DNA of 64,000 bases. It comes from Phallus indusiatus. Lineage: Eukaryota; Basidiomycota; Agaricomycetes; Phallales; Phallaceae. The position numbers and the translations under genes were made by a program. The stretch spans positions 1,250,683 through 1,314,682 of the forward strand of contig JAQFWX010000004.1 of NCBI GenBank assembly GCA_027605045.1, given 5' to 3'. Below, piece after piece: positions 12,901-24,097 of the stretch (the first letter of the stretch is position 1; each line of letters opens with the position of its first letter). The notes beneath the pieces were generated by a model. The model ran no database searches. It was not told the DNA's origin and saw nothing but the letters and a program-made list of their open reading frames with translations.

Positions 12901-13660
12901 AGAATTTTCAGCACTGTCGACGATGCGGAAAAATTTTCTGTGATCGATGCTCTTCACACAGGGCTGTTATAGATCCTGAGAATGTCGTCCGTGATCCAAG
13001 TGGCTACGACTCAATATCGTCGTCATCGAGCTCAATGCATCGTGTTTGCTTTGCATGTCACGAAATTTTGAGCGGGAATGTCCCTGGAAAATTTCAAGCT
13101 TTGCATAATACCTCCATGGAGCGAATCGAAGTTCCTCAAAACCACCTTGCGGTACCTAACTCTCCAAGAGAAGTCAATTCACAGATTAGTGACTTATCAG
13201 AGTAAGTTAGACACGGCTATTGTTCGCAAATTGGTAGACTAAGCGTGATGTATTCTAGTTGTCCTGTATGCGGGCAGAACCTAGCCAGGTTAGGAAGACC
13301 AGAAGCTCAAGAAGCCCACGTGCGGACCTGTCTTGAAGGCCCCAAAGACACTTCTGCCCTTCAACAGCCCGTTAAGTATATAGTATATCGACTTCCAGCA
13401 GAAAGTGCCCTCGTTGGTGTTGAATGTGTTATCTGTCTGGAGGAATTCGTCAAAGGTAACTGAGTCCAGCCAGATTTATCAAGCACAATAATGAATACGT
13501 CTTACAGATTCGCGAATAGCGCGATTGAGCTGCTTATGCAGCTTCCATAGCGGTAAGCCAAATTTTGACCACGTTTTATTTCAACTTGCTAAGGATGTGA
13601 TTAGGCTGTTTGTCAGCCTGGTTGAAACGAGGTAAATCGTGTCCTTTACACACCCGATGA
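9928..13660 (+). CDS. Ankyrin / DysF-like / FYVE / RING protein, probable endosomal E3 ubiquitin ligase
   Basis: About 14 exons encode roughly 950-1000 residues. ATG 9928 (MAVNGPLNTIEE) splices at 9963 to the long exon beginning before 10031. Domains in order: an acidic, Ser-rich N-terminus with a Glu run; four ankyrin-type repeats (GFTALHVASSKGHLDIVKW, TALHKAAVHGHLHVVKYLL, GWTPLHNACSE, NAASKGHLPIVMYLL); a peroxin/dysferlin-like region (SDWTLDTTHP, VEGWQYAHSF, then WVRRRRWVRLMRRR); a FYVE finger (WERDEAVTVC, CSRRFTFL, CRRCGKIFCDRCSSHR, RVCFACH); a small CPVCGQNL...H-x3-C finger resembling UBZ; and a C-terminal RING (CVICLEEF, LSCLCSFHSGCLSAWL, CPLH). The FYVE finger suggests PI3P-dependent endosome binding, and the RING suggests ubiquitin transfer. 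Pib1 is a simpler yeast analogue. The combination is inferred from one continuous, in-frame splice model. Confidence 0.82.
10176..10202 (+). repeat. GAA/AAG microsatellite inside the ankyrin-FYVE-RING gene
   Basis: A run of GAA triplets encodes an uninterrupted glutamate tract in the acidic N-terminal segment. Such tracts vary in length between strains and are prone to assembly error. Confidence 0.85.
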
Positions 13661-13844
13661 TACCTGGTCACAATCTGCCAAAATTATCACATGTTATGAA
13701 TGGATACCGGAATTCTTACCTAGTATTTAAAGCTGTTCCCGCTAATAGTATGCATTTTTTTTTCATAATTGAATAGTTGCTTTGATATCAAAAGGCGATA
13801 GCGATATAATGATACAATATTGTTTGATTTCAGATTCGTATATT

Positions 13845-14746
13845 CTAATTATGCCAATGACTGTCGTCCACGCGGATAATATCTGCTAGTTCATCAGGGT
13901 CTATCAGGGGCTGACCCTGTGTTTCGTCCTCTTCTTCGAACCAAGTAGCAGGATCATCGTCGTCTTCGTCGCTTTCATTCCAGCCTTCGTCTTCCTCGTC
14001 AGATTCCGTGGGTTTGACGTTCCTAAAAACCGACAATGATAACTGTCCAGCAACATTCTACAGCGCACAAAAGTAAAAATAGCATACATATACGCCCAAA
14101 TTCTTGCCGCAACCTCTTCCTGTGTCAAGTTTTCGCCCGGACGAGGTAACCGTCGATAGCGCTTCTCTTCTTCGCGCTTCTTCCTCTCCATTTCAACCGC
14201 ATAAGCTTGTTGTTCGAGAGCAATGGCTTCATCTAAGCCTAGAGCTACAGTTGTGCCGCGCTGTTGCTGACTTTGCTATAGAATACATAAGAAGAAACGA
14301 AAGCCCGTCAAGTAAATCTAGACATTACATCATAATAGCGTCCAAGGATTCGTCTCTTCGTCTCAACGACACGAGAGCCAGAGGTGGCGGTTGCTGGTTC
14401 ACCCATTGGATCGTCCTCTGTGATGTGCGTTTTGTACAAGCTGTCCCGCAAGTGTTCAATGCCGAGTATATTCTCAATAGCGGCTTGTTCGCTCAGCAGT
14501 CGCTGGTGGCTTGCTGTTGAAGGACCACTACTTGTAATAAATGAGAATGAGTTCGAGCGTCAAGACATGATGGTTACGGGTAATGTAGCGTACGTACGGG
14601 CCATCTAGAATACTCTTGTTACGAAGATACCGGTCGTTGAGCTCCCTTTGGGTCAATTCTTCAAGGGGTCGATTATGGGATTTGAATGGAAGAAATCCTG
14701 GTGGAACCGTGCGTCTGTCAGACTTTGGAGATGTAGAGAGTTCCAT
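13845..14746 (-). CDS. CCDC97/DUF2052-like acidic protein
   Basis: Four exons give roughly 235 residues. Exon 1 starts MELSTSPK and contains PPGFLPFKSHNRPLEELTQ. The next exon carries a helical stretch (QRLLSEQAAIENILGIEHL, then RRILGRYYD). The third holds a charged helix (MERKKREEEKRYRRLP) and LTQEEVAARIWAYM, splicing exactly at M|NVKP. The C-terminus is strongly acidic (ESDEEDEGWNESDEDDDDPA, then TWFEEEDE) and ends ELADIIRVDDSHWHN. This layout, an R-Y-R-R-x-P helix followed by an acidic tail, resembles the C-terminal domain of CCDC97-family proteins (spliceosome-associated in animals). That assignment is from memory of family shape and is moderate at best. The gene is convergent with the RING protein gene, with about 180 bp between stops. 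Confidence 0.6.
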
Positions 14747-14950
14747 AGCTGTGTTTAATATGATAGGGGGATGAAAGTGGTGGATTAAATACCTGTCTGT
14801 GGACAACAAGCCTTCAATTGTGACAAGTCTCAGTCACTACCAAGCACTATTTACTTTCCCGTTGTCGTCCTTCCCAGCCCTGACATATTTAATCGAATCG
14901 CCGCCGTCCAGAGATATTTTTGCCGGGCAATTGGTCCTATATGGAAACAG

Positions 14951-16632
14951 ATGCCCTTGCTTACTTTCTCTGTCGAAGATATCGTCAAGCACAGTCAGCC
15001 CAATAATGGTGACGTCTCGAAGGGTCGCCCAAGGAAAGCATGGTATACCTACATACCTTTAGCTTGTATGTCCTTAGTCGTCTTTGTTTTTTGGCAACCT
15101 GAATACTTAGTATTGATTAAAAGTTGCTGTGTTTCTCATCCTCATGCCTCAGTTCCCGTATTTTATCATGCTATCGTCATTCTATTTCGTAACCACTCAT
15201 TCAACGGCAAAATTCATCATTCATTCAGTATCAGTCAGCATCTTAGTACTATTGACCTTAACTTATCTCACTATCTGTGTTACCCGTGATCCTGGATTTG
15301 TCCGACCTCTGCAGGCCCGAGGCAAACCAGGGCATTTTACCGCTCGGCCAGAATCGGAGCAGGCTCTTTTGGAGGCCGATAGAGCGACTGAAGAGGCTGC
15401 CTCTGAGAATATATCTCAGGCTGAAATAGATAGGCTGGTCATTATAGGCAAATGGTGCAAGAAATGCTCTATGCGTCGACCTGAAAGAGCGCATCATTGC
15501 TCCTCGTGTGGACTTTGTGTGTTAAAAATGGGTGCGTTGTGTGTTCTCACTCGGTGTATGAAGGATGCTTATCATCTTTATTGATTAAAGATCATCATTG
15601 TCCTTGGCTAGGTGGCAATTGCGTGGTAAAAAAAACACCAATAATCCTTGATAGTGCGATCTTCTTAGCTAACATCGAAACTCAAGGGGTTCAGGAATTA
15701 TCCCGCATTCATTCACTTTGTATCCGCGGCCATGCTTCTATCAATATATATGTCAGCGGTGGGGATAGGCATCGTCATACATCTTGTCAAAGATCCATTT
15801 ACGGCCGTATGATATCACTTTTATTCTTCTTCTCGAGGTCCATACTAAATTAATCTTAAGGATCCAAACACATCACCACTTCATGCTCTTTTTATTGCTC
15901 TAACGGGAGCGGTCTTTGCCCTTAGTCTTGGGTCATTTACATTCTACCATTTTTACCTAATCACGTAAGTGAATTTACCCTTATATCAATTCACGCCAAC
16001 TGATAGAATACAGAACAAACCAAACAACGTTGGAACATATATCCCCGTTTCGCGTTCTCCGCTATCTTCCACCTCCGAAGCCTCACGTGCCCCCTCTCCC
16101 ATCCGCTGTGAGCTCTCGTCCAAGTTTAAGAATAGCTTCCGAGTTTACTATACCGTCGAAATCTCTGGATTCTCCCCTCTCTTTCGATGGAATAGATCCC
16201 ATCGAGTCATTAAATGAGAATGATATCCGCTTACAGCGTCTGGATTCTCATACTAAAAATTCTCCAGAGCTTATCCCTCATCCTTCGCTACCTACTCCAC
16301 CGTATAAACCACCAGAGGAATACGAGTTATCGTCTGCTCAGCGAAGGTTTGTGCTCCGTACGCACGGGAAAATTCGCATGTATGATTTGGGCTGGAAAAA
16401 AAATTGGGCGGAAGTGTTTGGCGGGGAAGCCGCAGGAAAAGAGGATGGTGATTTCATTTGGGGTAGTCGAGTGAAATGGCGGGGAAAGAAACTTTTGTGG
16501 CTGAAATTGCTTCTCACCGGTGGACACCAGAAAGGGAATGGATGGGATTTCGAAAAAACACCAAACATCGATGCGAAACTTCAAAGGTTTGCCAAAGTAT
16601 TACGGGAAATTACTGAGGAAGAAAGCCGATGA
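14951..16632 (+). CDS. DHHC-type protein S-palmitoyltransferase (PFA3-like)
   Basis: This is an integral-membrane enzyme that attaches palmitate to cysteines of membrane-associated proteins. Six exons join in frame to about 465 residues. ATG 14951 is the first Met in the frame. Two N-terminal hydrophobic segments (AVFLILMPQFPYFIML and VSVSILVLLTLTYLTI) are followed by the Cys-rich domain: WCKKCSMRRPERAHHCSSCG, LCVLKMDHHCPWLGGNCVG and FRNYPAF. Two more membrane spans follow. The TTxE motif appears as NQTTLE only when the AG at about 16009-16013 is used as acceptor. The C-terminal YDLGWKKNWAEVFG matches the PaCCT motif. A proline-rich, probably disordered linker separates the TTxE and PaCCT regions. 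Which yeast paralogue (Pfa3, Pfa4 or other) it matches best cannot be settled by eye. Confidence 0.87.
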
Positions 16633-17051
16633 TTGGTATGCAGATCGGTACCTCTCAAGCAAGTAGTATGGAAGGACAATATTATTTTCGTGTTCTGAAT
16701 TCTGATCACAGACATCTCGTTATTTATTTTCTGATATTTGGACATCACATAATTTATTATTAGCATTGCAATTGGATTATTGTGTCCAGAAATAATTTTT
16801 TGAAAATGTTGCTAAACTTGTCAACCGTGAACATCGTAGGTAGACTTGTTCACGTGGCAACAAAAAGATAAGCTCTCAAAAGTTGACGCGAAAAAATGTT
16901 CATACATTCAAGAGCGAAGGTTTGAGATAGCGAACATTATACACACACTCTAAACGACATGTGTGTTTCTCTAGTTCTAACTGGCAAATCCCGCAAGAGG
17001 AAGGAGACGCCGAATTCGGAATCAAAAGAAACATAGCTTCAATTCTTTACG
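16633..17051. other. Intergenic, palmitoyltransferase 3' side and MGM101 promoter
   Basis: About 420 bp, AT-rich over its first two thirds, with no supported gene. It presumably holds the terminator of the upstream gene and the promoter of MGM101. No clear TATA box was picked out. Confidence 0.55.
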
Positions 17052-18087
17052 ATGCTTGCTCGCTATGCCCGTGCAAAGCGCGTTCCCTTGAGCTTTAACA
17101 CGCGTTCAAATATCCCTAAAAGACATATAAACCTGACTTTTACCAATATTCACCGTCGATCTGCGTCTTCGTACTCTGCCATAAATAATGGGGATTCTGT
17201 CGTCATTCCGGCCGAAACCGAGCTAGATGTGTCGGACGTGACTGTACCACAAAGTGCACCAGAAATCATCATCAATAATGGTAATGGCAATGGTCATCAT
17301 GCATTGATTCCAGAAATACTAGGAGATGGAAGTTCTACTGATTGGTCGAGAAGTTATTTTGGACTTTCTGCTCAACCATTTCCAAAAGAGACGGCCGATG
17401 TTCTGCAGCAGCCTCTAAGCCCAGATGACATAGAAATTAAACCAGGCAAGTTCGTGGCATCATTAAAACCTAGAGTGTTATAAATATAAAGATCCATTTC
17501 AGACGGGCTTATCTATCTTCCTGAAATTAAATACCGTCGTATTCTAAACAAAGCATTCGGTCCAGGAGGGTGGGGTTTGGCACCTCGCAGCGAAACAAAC
17601 GTCGGACCAAAAATAGTGAGTCGAGAATATGCATTAGTGTGTTTGGGTCGGTCAGTTACAATTTACATTCTCTGCTACGTTGCGATACTTAAATAACATT
17701 CTAGCCTAGTTGGCATTGCACGTGGAGAGCAGGAATATTTTGACCCATCTGGTATTGCTACGGCTACGGAAGCTTGCAAAAGTAACGCCTTAATACGATG
17801 CTGCAAAGATCTAGGGATTGCGAGTGAGCTTTGGTAAGATTGCATTACGGTGGGTTGCGCGAATGACTATTGATTCGCATTCTCCTGCAGGGATCCACGA
17901 TTTATCCGGGAGTTCAAACAAAAACATTGCGTTGAGGTATTTGTGGAACATGTTCCGACAAAGAAAAAGTATGTTCAAAACAATATATGATGTAAAATGA
18001 CAAGATATTGATATGATGCTATGTGTTTGATAGGAGGAAACTTTGGAGAAGAAAAGATGATAAGTTAGGATATCCATGGAAGGAATA
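17052..18087 (+). CDS. MGM101: Mitochondrial genome maintenance protein MGM101
   Basis: MGM101 is a Rad52-like single-strand annealing protein of mitochondrial nucleoids, needed for mtDNA repair and upkeep. Five exons give about 270 residues. The N-terminus [20 protein letters not shown] is basic and lacks acids, like a mitochondrial presequence, followed by a poorly conserved linker with an NGNGNGHH stretch. The conserved core is [96 protein letters not shown] and the end [11 protein letters not shown]. The core is full length. Intron 1 (17446-17502) needs a GC donor. The other introns are GT-AG. Confidence 0.95.
17446..17502 (+). other. MGM101: GC-AG intron 1 of MGM101
   Basis: The reading frame continues as [16 protein letters not shown] only if splicing uses the donor GCAAGT at 17446 and the acceptor AG at 17501-17502. 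The nearby GT at 17450 shifts the frame of the conserved core. Confidence 0.85.
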
Positions 18088-18143
18088 AGGTATCATAAAA
18101 TAATAACACGTAGTTTATATTAGTTCGCACTTCTCTTCATCAT

Positions 18144-18881
18144 TCACTGCTCTAGTTTTTCCTCCTGTGTGTATGTCTGCATTCGATTTCGTCGAACAAG
18201 TAATAAATAGATTAGCAACTTACCATCACTCTGATTTCTGCATTCAGTTTTTGAACTTCTCGCTCCAGAGCTTTTCTTTCTTTAATCAACGCGTCCAGTT
18301 TTCTTGCTGGTGGCAGCGCGGCAGAGTTCAATTGAGCTGCTTGGAGCTAAAGAGACATGATGTCAGGACACGACTTGCGATTAACCATACGTTATGAGAA
18401 CCTTTGACTTTAGCAAGACGGCTTTCTTTTCCAAGTGCTTTATACCCTTTTCGCCTCTTTCGATTAATTCCAAAATCTGAGGGCCAACCTCTTCTCCTAA
18501 CTGAGCGCGACACATTTCGGTGTGGCTTTCATTGATCAAAACAAACAACTGAACAACATTTGTCCTTCAAAACCAGAGAAATACAGTAAATTTATGCGTG
18601 GTTTTCTTACTTGTTCGTTCCTAAGGATCTTTGTCAATCTAGGAAGATCGGATACGCCGCGTCTAAGAGAGCATTGGGCATCGTACAGCTGACGAAAGGC
18701 AATCAGTCGCTATTGAGATAGAATAGACATAATTTATTACTCTGGAGGAACTTTCGTGTGCCGCTGAGACACAGGCTTCAAGAAACGGTAGTGATAACGA
18801 ATCATCTTCTTGTCGCAATGCCCCGCTAAAAAAGACAGACTCGCGAGGTTTCGTGCTGAACGCAGTCGACGGACGATACAT
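18144..18881 (-). CDS. SPC19: DASH complex subunit SPC19
   Basis: SPC19 is part of the Dam1/DASH ring that couples kinetochores to microtubule plus ends. Five exons give about 174 residues, the usual size. Exon 1 runs MYRPSTAFSTKPRESVFFSG to SLPFLEACVSAAHESSSR and splices to LYDAQCSLRRGVSDLPRLTK, which carries the family pattern LR-x-G-x-x-DLPRL. Then come LFVLINESHTEMCRAQL, GPQILELIERGEKGIKHLEK and a C-terminal coiled-coil helix (KERKALEREVQKLNAEI) ending EEKLEQ. The identification rests on this order of short motifs and on length; overall SPC19 is poorly conserved. It is convergent with MGM101, 56 bp between stops. Confidence 0.72.
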
Positions 18882-19454
18882 GCGACAAAGCTACTAAACA
18901 CGCGACGCAAAAAGCGCCCGATGCGGTCCACAACACGCCCATGGTCTGTGCATCGATCAGGGCGTTTATTTTTCCCTATAAGAAAGGCTGATTCTGAGTT
19001 TTCTTTTTTTTCCTCCAAGTGTCCCGCAGACTTTCCGTAGCGTGAATTGCTGTCCTTGCAAAAGGGCGGCGAACCTTCATTACGTTTGAAATTACAGGTC
19101 TCGGGAGCGAGGCTTTCTCCTTCTGGGGGAGAGCTCACGAGAACAGCTGTCGTTCTCCAGTTCGCCTCTTTCGGGGGGTTGAGCGGGTGCGGCGGATGCG
19201 CCATATTCCTTGTCCTACCGTACTCCCTTCTTTGGGATGCTACTATGTGGCGTTGACGGATGGGAAAAACCATGGCTTTGCGTACATTCTTTTTATGTAA
19301 TTACTCGATTGAAAAATAGAACTATCTTTGTTCTTTTACGAAAGCTGCACATTATGAAATTTGAAAAAAAAAATTGAGAAAAGAGCAACTAGCGCTCTTG
19401 TGAGTACTTATAAGTATTTATACAGATCAATACTTTAAATTAGTATCTATCTAT
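18882..19454. other. Intergenic: SPC19 upstream region and KCH1 3' side, GC-rich core
   Basis: About 570 bp. The segment 18890-19250 is clearly richer in G+C and CpG than its surroundings and is open in several frames on both strands, as expected from that composition. The part near 19280-19450 is AT-rich with an A-run at about 19362-19372. No motif supports a gene here. Confidence 0.5.
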
Positions 19455-21200
19455 CTAGTATTGGTTGCTATTACCATAATCATATCCTCTCCCCGCTGCA
19501 CTCCCATTAACACCCCCATATGCACTTTGTGGATATTGGGTATGTGCATTATACTCATAAGGATTGGGTGCCGCATATGGGTTTGAATAAGGAGGAGCCG
19601 AAGTTTGATATTGAGCAACGTCCGCCGAAGGTGCTGTATTAGCCGCACTTGTCAAGTGATATGTGCTTCCGTATTCAGCTTCGTCATATTTATCAAATCC
19701 TTCATCTTGCGGCAGTGTGTTCACTGACTGAGAGTAGCCATAATATTGGGCTTGTGGTGGCATATGGGAATATGGTTGGTATTCTGGCATGGGTGGAGGA
19801 TAGTCTGGGTAGTCGAGATTTACTGTGGAAGCGTAATCCGTCGAAGTGTAGTCCGTCGGTGGCCACGAGGGTGCTGGTGTGGCTTGCTTCGAGCGCTGAG
19901 GTTTGATTTCCTCATCATCGAGAGATACATTAGGGAGGGTTGGCTTAGGCAAAACGGTGCCGACGATCTGACCCTGTTTGTTTTTCAGATGAGAATAATC
20001 GCCGGCAGCTTCCTTGGCCTCCAATGCCGCTTGTTTGGCTAATCTTTGTTTAGTCTTGCGTTTAATCAATTCTGCTATCCGCTACGATAGATAGGGTTAG
20101 TGAATTAGTGGGAAATTATCAAATCGCGTTCGATACATACTTTGTCAACCTTGTGGCAGCAATATTCTTTGAGATTGCCTCGAATATAACACAGTAAGGG
20201 CACGTAGAAGATACCCGCCGTGATCAAAAGAATCAAAGAGATGGTAAACACCAGGACCGTGAACAGAGTCGCGACAATCAGTGCCGATGTGATAAAATTG
20301 TCCGAATATTTTTTCAGATCAAGAAAGGATCCATCTTTCTCTTTGGAAAGGTAGAACCCGTACAGGTTGAGAATGTTGATTGATTGACGCGGGCCATCAG
20401 CGAGTAACAGACGTTTCCAGCCTATTGATTTATAAACAAAAATTCATGTATGTTTAAGGCGCGACGAACCCACCTTTGAATGTGAAGAAGATGAAGAATG
20501 CGAAATCATCCTTCTTCTTGGTAGAGTTGCTGATCGTGCAAAACAAACAAAAGTGGTCATATGAACCTGGGAAAAGATCATCACCAAAGTGAGTGTCAAG
20601 TATATTTGTTGAGGCTTACGGAGACTGTAATAATTTTGGGTCATGACGTTCGTAAATGCATAAGAAATGTCTCGACTGGCGATAATCTTCTTGGCTTTAC
20701 GCGCTTCATACCCTAGCTGAAAAGTAGTCAGCAATGAATTATAGCTAATGAAGAAGAAAAATGCCTACAAGGAGGAATGAGAAGATAATACAGCCTACGA
20801 ATAACCACTTGGCAACCGTGAAAGGAATGACGACACATCCATTATTTAGGCCTTTCTGACAACTTTTTTGGATAATATTAGACCAATCCTTAGTAGTTAG
20901 ATACGTAATGGCCGTAAAGATATCGGAAATATAGACAAGGAATGAAGTGAGAATAGAGCAATAGAAAATGAAGTATCTAGATCGCAATGTTAGCGCGCCG
21001 TTCGTTGCATCCGAATATACACCAACGAAAATTCGTACCGGAAGCGAGTGCCGAATGACTTTGAGTGAAATTCCCGGATGTCAATAAAATCAAACTAGAC
21101 AAATCAAAAAATATAAGAATGAATTTTTCGAGGAGACAAGTTGTGTGTTTACTTTGTGATCGGGGACCACTTCTCGTTTCCATGCAGGACCACCACACAT
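19455..21200 (-). CDS. KCH1: KCH1-family low-affinity potassium import / membrane protein
   Basis: Kch1/Kch2 (Prm6) are fungal membrane proteins that drive potassium influx during calcium signalling and pheromone response. About eight exons give roughly 430 residues. The start MCGGPAWKREVVPDHK splices to FDFIDIREFHSKSFGTRF, the family's conserved N-terminal block. Transmembrane segments follow (YFIFYCSILTSFLVYISDIF; FVGCIIFSFLLLGYEARKAK). The signature YDHFCLFC, GWKRLLLADGPRQ, a two-TM unit (LVFTISLILLITAGI) and CYIRGNLKEYCCHKVDKRI are all present. The C-terminal tail is cytosolic, Tyr/Pro/Gln-rich and probably disordered. An in-frame upstream Met at 21332 would add 44 residues, but the shorter start fits homologues. 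It lies tandem with the monooxygenase gene. Confidence 0.87.
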
Positions 21201-21631
21201 CGCTGATCGTAATGGTTCAGTAAAGCAAAAAGAGAGGAAGAACGGTAAACCGTAGACAAGGTATTTAAAGTCTTTGTTGAAAAGAACGTATGTCCAACCA
21301 AGAGATGATAGTTGGTAATGAAAGAGCGACAAAGAGCGAACAGTCGGACACGCGAAGGTGGTTACAACTAATTTCTTACGTAATCTGTGTGGACTCTATT
21401 TTGCTTCCGTCGGACGTCCCTTTATTGTCTTCTGCCAGCTGGCAGATCACTTAGGCTATTATGAGCGAAAGAGGCTGTGATTAGACGATAGCTCAAATCA
21501 AAAAAAAAATACAGCCACTCGGAGCTGTTCGGCTTTTGTATTTTAAACTGATATACAAATAAGATTCTACTAGTAAGTTTTTAATTTGATCTCTAATTGT
21601 GATTTTTGAGAACAAAAGCAGAAACATAGTC
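21201..21631. other. Intergenic: KCH1 promoter and monooxygenase 3' side
   Basis: About 430 bp between tandem minus-strand genes. It contains an A-run at about 21500-21508 and otherwise nothing recognisable. Confidence 0.5.
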
Positions 21632-24097
21632 TCATACTAATAAACGTCCACTTAACAACTTCAATACCGATTCCGCTGTGTACGCTGTAGCGTTTATGGA
21701 AAGATAAAACAGCATGGGAATTGCACCCATTATTAAATTTCCAAGGAATCCTCGTCGCTTGATTGTATCCCATAGTTCCGTCTTCGCAATTCCAGGGGCC
21801 GCATCCGACTTGAATGGTCCAAGAAGGCGATAGAAAGTGGTGAACGCGGCCCCAAAGACATAACATATCAATACATGTGATCCGTGTGCCCACCAAAGTT
21901 CGAACAGACCCTGACAAGATCTGGTGTCAGTGTAAAGGGACGCAATATCTACGTTAAACTCACAGGTGCGGCCCCAATATCCTTCGCTAGTGTAGACATA
22001 TACGTGGAATGGTCTACTCCGTACTTAATCCTGGCTGACTCTTTGACCAACAAATAATAATGAGGGGGCGAAAATGGTCTTTTTACTCTGCCTTTCAATA
22101 ACGATACCCAGAACATGGATTGCATTTCAGCGATGGGAGGAATCGCGCCTTGTTTAAATATTACAACTTGTCTGGGTGGTGTGCACTCAGAATTTGGACA
22201 CTCACCAACCCCAGGCCGAACAAATCCGATAAACGCAATATCTTCGTCTCCCGAACGACATATGTTTCGTATATCTGCAACGGACGGCTTTGGATAATCT
22301 TCTCCAAGGAAGCTGAAATCCTGGGTATAACCGGTAGCATATATGACAGTGTCAGGACGGAAGTCGCGTTTCTCCATCCTAATTGCATCCTTGCGATTCA
22401 GCTTCGGAAAGACCGCACGTCCCGAAGGAAGGAAATGTGTTGGAAACGGTGCAAGGTCAACTACAAAATTCGTATGAGGAGGGCAATCTTCAGGGAGATC
22501 ACTATAATGCGAAATTAAATCCATAAAACTGGATCGATTCCGATAAGGTCGATTGATATACGGCATGGCTTTATGCGACTACGAAGATAGGGTGTTCAGA
22601 GAATGTCTCGGGTTATCGATTTCGCTTACTTTATTGAGGAATACATATGCTCGACCCAGTCGTTCTTTGCTCAGTTCTCCGACCCACTGGTTACAACCAG
22701 CCTAGATTAAAAAATTAGTGACCCTATTCGTGCATGACTGTATGCAATCTCAATATTTACCGTGGTGCCTGTCAAAAACCACAATAGTATTTTAATCACA
22801 AAATCCGATACAAACCAGCGCAGGTGCGACCTTTCAACCCAAGGATGCTACATAGACCGTAACTAATCATCCGCTGCGCAACACAAACAAGATGGCGACT
22901 TACCACGTATGCCGTTTCTCCCAAATTTGTGATTAAAGAGTCGATAGGTACAGGACGTTTAGAGTTGAATTTGAAACCGAAGATACTGAAGTCGTTCTGC
23001 AGTGGAAGAACAATCAAAATCTTCAGCGATAAAGCCTGCCCATAAACGACACACCAAGGCTTTTGGGAATGACAAGAAGCTGGGAGAAATATTAATTAAA
23101 TTATTCCTCAGAAACAAACATGAGCTCGCACCCTCCCCTAGTGCATAACACAGCCTCTTCAGCCCCAGCTTTTGCTGATTCGTACGCGATATCCATTCCT
23201 GTCTCACCCGTACCTAAAATCATAACACGGCGGCCACGCAGCTGGTCCCTTGACTTGTAATCAACGGAGTGGAAAGCGGTAGGTTTCGGTCTGCCTTGTC
23301 TTTTCTCGATTTCTTCAGTGGGGTTGAGGACATATTCGATACCGGGAATTGTTGGGATAGATGGTATGACGTGAAGGCCAGTGCACAAAACCAGATATTT
23401 AGCATGAACTGTCGTGGGTGCTTCCGAAAAAAGTCAGCGTTTGGTTGAAAACTAGTTCATAAAAATGACTAACCATCCTCCCAGTCTTCAGTCCTCGCCT
23501 TTCTTCGTAGGTAAGTGACGTCATGTCCCCCTCCCGCTGCTCTCGAAATCTTCACGACTTTGCAATTGAGATAGATCCTATCATGGACCGCGAAGTGTCT
23601 GGCATATCCGCGCAAATACTCCACGTATTCCTTCAGGGACCACGTAATTAGTGAGCAATTTACAATGAACCGTTAGGTATAAGTACTTCTAATGTGAGAT
23701 GGTCTGGATGATCTAGTGGCAGGCGGTAATCCGAGAACGAAGTCAACTGCGTGCATTCCGAATTATTGCGACATCTTTATTCGAGATAAGACCACGAACC
23801 TGTTTGGATGACACCAAGTTGGCATTCTAGTAGGCGCAATCAAGTCGTCAGTCTCGGTCTCAAGCTTTTTGTCAGCGTGCTGGCACACTCGTCACCTCGT
23901 AGGACCGATAACGAAACGTTCCTATAAGAATTACTCAACTCTCGGGTAGTTATCTCAACCGGGACTATCTCACCTCCAATATCGTCTTCCTGCTCTAGAA
24001 CAATCGGGTCGAAAGGAAAGTCCTCCGACACATTCTCCAGCAACGTTTTACATGCCGTGAGGCCAGCCGGTCCAGCTCCCACGATAACAACTTTCAT
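21632..24097 (-). CDS. FAD-dependent flavin-containing monooxygenase (FMO/dimethylaniline monooxygenase-like)
   Basis: About 13 exons give roughly 600 residues. True ATG is at 24097 (MKVVIVGAGPAGL, the FAD GxGxxG motif). Then: DDIGGTFRYRSYENANLVSSK (FMO block), FSDYRLP, the short helix EYVEYLRGYA, LVLCTGLH, the second Rossmann motif ILGTGETGMDIAYESAKAG, FPKALNDFSIFG, FRPDTVIYATGY and FIGFVRPGVGAIPPIAEMQS. The C-terminal quarter has hydrophobic segments (GNLIMGAIPMLFYLSINA) that suggest membrane attachment. The enzyme class oxygenates N- or S-containing compounds using NADPH; the substrate cannot be read from the sequence. The frame is intact throughout. No other secondary-metabolism gene is adjacent. 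Confidence 0.85.
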
